Source: Streptomyces sp. NBC_01669 (GTDB taxonomy: Bacteria > Actinomycetota > Actinomycetes > Streptomycetales > Streptomycetaceae). From it: DNA of 64,000 nucleotides. The stretch spans positions 7,524,501 through 7,588,500 of the forward strand of contig NZ_JAPEQG010000001.1 of assembly GCF_026339735.1 (NCBI RefSeq), in the 5' to 3' direction. Shown here in pieces: positions 62,386 through 64,000 of the stretch. Positions within the stretch are counted from its first letter, which is position 1; the number at the start of each line of letters is the position of its first letter. A program made the translations under genes and the position numbers. The notes under the pieces are model-generated. The model did not search any database and was not told the DNA's origin. It was given only the letters and a program-made list of their open reading frames with translations.

Positions 62386-63804
62386 ATGTTCGATCCGTTC
62401 ATAGCGCCGAGCGGCACCCTGCTCGGCCTGCTGCAGAGGGGCCGCGGCGACGGCACGCTCCACGCGCTCGCCGCACCGCGCCCCGAGGCCCTCGCGGCGC
62501 TCAACCACTGTGTCCTGAGCGACCCGCGTCACGACTGGCAGGTCGAGAACCGCTCCCTCTACTACGCACGCCTGTATCTCGACCTCGACGGCGGCATCGA
62601 AGAGATCGAGCGGCACCTCTGCGATCCCGACGACCACATCGACACCGACGACTCGCGGACCGGCCTGGCCCTCGCGGTCCTCGGCCACCTCGCCTCGTAC
62701 GGACGCGGCGACGCCCTGGCCCTGCTGAGGCGGTACGCGGCGACGGGCGCCAACTGGGCGTGGGCCCTCGACGAGCTGGCCCTGCGTGACGACGACGCCG
62801 GGCTCCGTTCCCTCGCCGTGCCCGTCCTCGGCCGGTTCCCCGCCACCGAGGAGGGCGCCGCCGAACTCGCGGCCGCCGTGCGGGACGCCTTCGAACCCCG
62901 GCCCTGGCGGCTGTGGGCCGACGACCCGCGTGAAGCGGTCGGCGCCCGGGTCAGGGCCGCCTCCGAACAGGGCTCGTTCGACCGCTGGCAGCGGCAGATG
63001 CGGCCCGGCGGCCCACGCCCCGGCTGGAGCGTCCAGGCCGTGTTCGACTGGGCCCAGCAAGGACTGGACCGCGGCAGCGTCCTCCACGTACCGGCCGCCC
63101 GCTGCCTGACTGCCGTCGCCGGTCCCGAGGACCGGCCGTTGATCGTCGAGACCGCCCGCAGCGGTCCGGACGGCGCCCGTTGCGCTGCCCTGCACTACCT
63201 CTCCGAGGCCAGGGACCCCGCTGTCCTCGACCTCATTGAGGCCGCGGCGGTCAGCCCGTCGAGCACCGTCGCCGACGCGGCCGTCGCCGCCTTCGAGCGG
63301 ATGTGCGGCGACGCGGCGGTGGACCGGGCCAGGAACTGGGCCCGACGGCCCGACGCGCTCGGCGCCTCCGCCGCCGGTGTGCTCGCCTGCCGGGGTGGAG
63401 CCGAGGACTCCTCCCTCGTCCTCGCCGCCCTGCGCGACGCCGTACGCGGTGAAGGACCGGACGCACCGCGCCTGTGGACCCTGGTCGACGGCACGGGCCG
63501 GCTGGGCATCGCCTGCGCCGCACCCGTCCTGCGCCATGTCTACCGGGAGACGTCCTCCTCCCATCTGCGCGGCCGGGCGGCCCGCGCGCTCGCCGCCACC
63601 GACCCCTCCTTCGCCACCGGCTTCGCCGTCGAATGCCTGTGGGACTGCGAGGAGTCCACCCGCGAGGTCGCCGCACTCCATGCGGAGACCGGCGACATCA
63701 GGGTCGCCGAACGGCTGCGCCGACTGGCCGCCGACCCGGCCGAGGAGGCCGAGGTGCAGACCGCGGTACGCAGCAGGATCGGGCCCGACGCCCCCGCTGC
63801 CTGA
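62386..63804 (+). CDS. HEAT-repeat domain protein
   Basis: 472 residues, alpha-helical repeats of about 30-40 residues with Ala/Leu-rich HEAT-like units (VLGHLASYGRGDALALLRRYA, AALHYLSEARDPAVLDLIEAA). No enzyme motifs; likely a protein-binding scaffold. ATG 62386. Adjacent to the ankyrin gene, which is also a repeat scaffold. Confidence 0.8.
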   Translation: MFDPFIAPSGTLLGLLQRGRGDGTLHALAAPRPEALAALNHCVLSDPRHDWQVENRSLYYARLYLDLDGGIEEIERHLCDPDDHIDTDDSRTGLALAVLGHLASYGRGDALALLRRYAATGANWAWALDELALRDDDAGLRSLAVPVLGRFPATEEGAAELAAAVRDAFEPRPWRLWADDPREAVGARVRAASEQGSFDRWQRQMRPGGPRPGWSVQAVFDWAQQGLDRGSVLHVPAARCLTAVAGPEDRPLIVETARSGPDGARCAALHYLSEARDPAVLDLIEAAAVSPSSTVADAAVAAFERMCGDAAVDRARNWARRPDALGASAAGVLACRGGAEDSSLVLAALRDAVRGEGPDAPRLWTLVDGTGRLGIACAAPVLRHVYRETSSSHLRGRAARALAATDPSFATGFAVECLWDCEESTREVAALHAETGDIRVAERLRRLAADPAEEAEVQTAVRSRIGPDAPAA

Positions 63805-63944
63805 CCCGCTCCACGCACAGCAGGACGCAGCGCTTCGGGGGAGCGCGGCGTACCCGCCCACGGACGTCCAACGCTCATGGGACGTTCCCCGGGGGGAAAG
63901 ATCCAAGTCGGCCCAGTCACGTCCGGTGCGACGACAACACGGGT

Positions 63945-64000
63945 ATGCGTGTCGTCATCGTCACCGAATCCTTCCCGCCCGATGTCAACGGCGTGGCCCA
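63945..64000 (+). CDS. GT4 glycosyltransferase, start only
   Basis: Only 18 codons are in the window: MRVVIVTESFPPDVNGVA, the typical N-terminus of GT4 mannosyltransferases such as PimB/MgtA-like proteins. Continues past the right edge. Confidence 0.75.
   Translation, partial: MRVVIVTESFPPDVNGVA

Noticed and set aside
1..64000. CRISPR array or tRNA/rRNA genes
   Set aside because: No regularly spaced repeats and no tRNA or rRNA hallmarks were recognised in reading the window.
1..64000. Polyketide, nonribosomal peptide or RiPP biosynthetic cluster
   Set aside because: No modular synthase, cyclase or radical-SAM maturase was found; the 18-residue Cys-rich ORF has no modifying-enzyme neighbours.

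Overview
The window is high-GC actinobacterial DNA, almost certainly a Streptomyces chromosome. Support: very high G+C at third codon positions, many GTG/TTG starts, stop-start overlaps such as ATGA and GTGA, Tat-type signal peptides, RbpA behind a sigma-R-type promoter, DasR-like (dre) sites at chitinase promoters, an FMN riboswitch ahead of a ribD-E-M-BA-H operon, and gene order from about 33 kb onward that recalls the S. coelicolor SCO1415-SCO1444 neighbourhood (from memory, not searched).

Region 1 (1-21 kb) is accessory. After the tail of a flavin amine oxidase comes a large two-armed catabolic locus around an IclR-type repressor. The left (minus) arm holds a Tat-exported beta-helix protein, a Gfo/Idh/MocA oxidoreductase, an ABC sugar importer (binding lipoprotein and two permeases, no ATPase), an epimerase-like protein, a DapA-family lyase/aldolase, a 2-hydroxyacid dehydrogenase and a fumarylacetoacetate-hydrolase-family enzyme. 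The right (plus) arm holds a class III aminotransferase, an enolase-superfamily sugar-acid dehydratase, an amidohydrolase, an SDR, a second Tat beta-helix protein and a double-GNAT protein. Two matching operators (CTGTTC-N9-GAACAG) sit on the iclR start codon and on the start site of the right arm. The set looks like a system that depolymerises an unknown polysaccharide outside the cell, imports the products and degrades them through a non-phosphorylated keto-deoxy acid route. The two beta-helix genes share a 468-bp inverted tract with one mismatch, although they differ much more elsewhere.

Region 2 (21-33 kb) is mosaic: a DUF5995-like protein, galU, a MITE, a complete IS beside it, a nucleobase permease, an internally deleted alginate lyase, an MFS/ROK divergent pair, an NmrA-like protein, and a chitinase broken by an orphan TnpB element.

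Region 3 (33-64 kb) looks like conserved core: the riboflavin operon, hisE-hisG, a PH-domain protein, two CNNM-type CBS proteins, an EccA-like AAA ATPase, a P-loop kinase, a C39-like secreted peptidase, a chitinase remnant, acyl-CoA dehydrogenase, an Lrp regulator and amidohydrolase, polyprenol-phosphate mannose synthase, FxsA, a second MITE, rbpA, an MFS protein, a phosphodiesterase, a YczE/MocR divergent pair, a membrane NTPase-like protein with a degenerate P-loop, ankyrin and HEAT-repeat proteins, and the start of a GT4 glycosyltransferase.

Three extracellular polysaccharide-degrading genes (alginate lyase and two GH18-type chitinases) survive only as ends with the middle missing, while the two chitinase promoters keep their dre-like sites.
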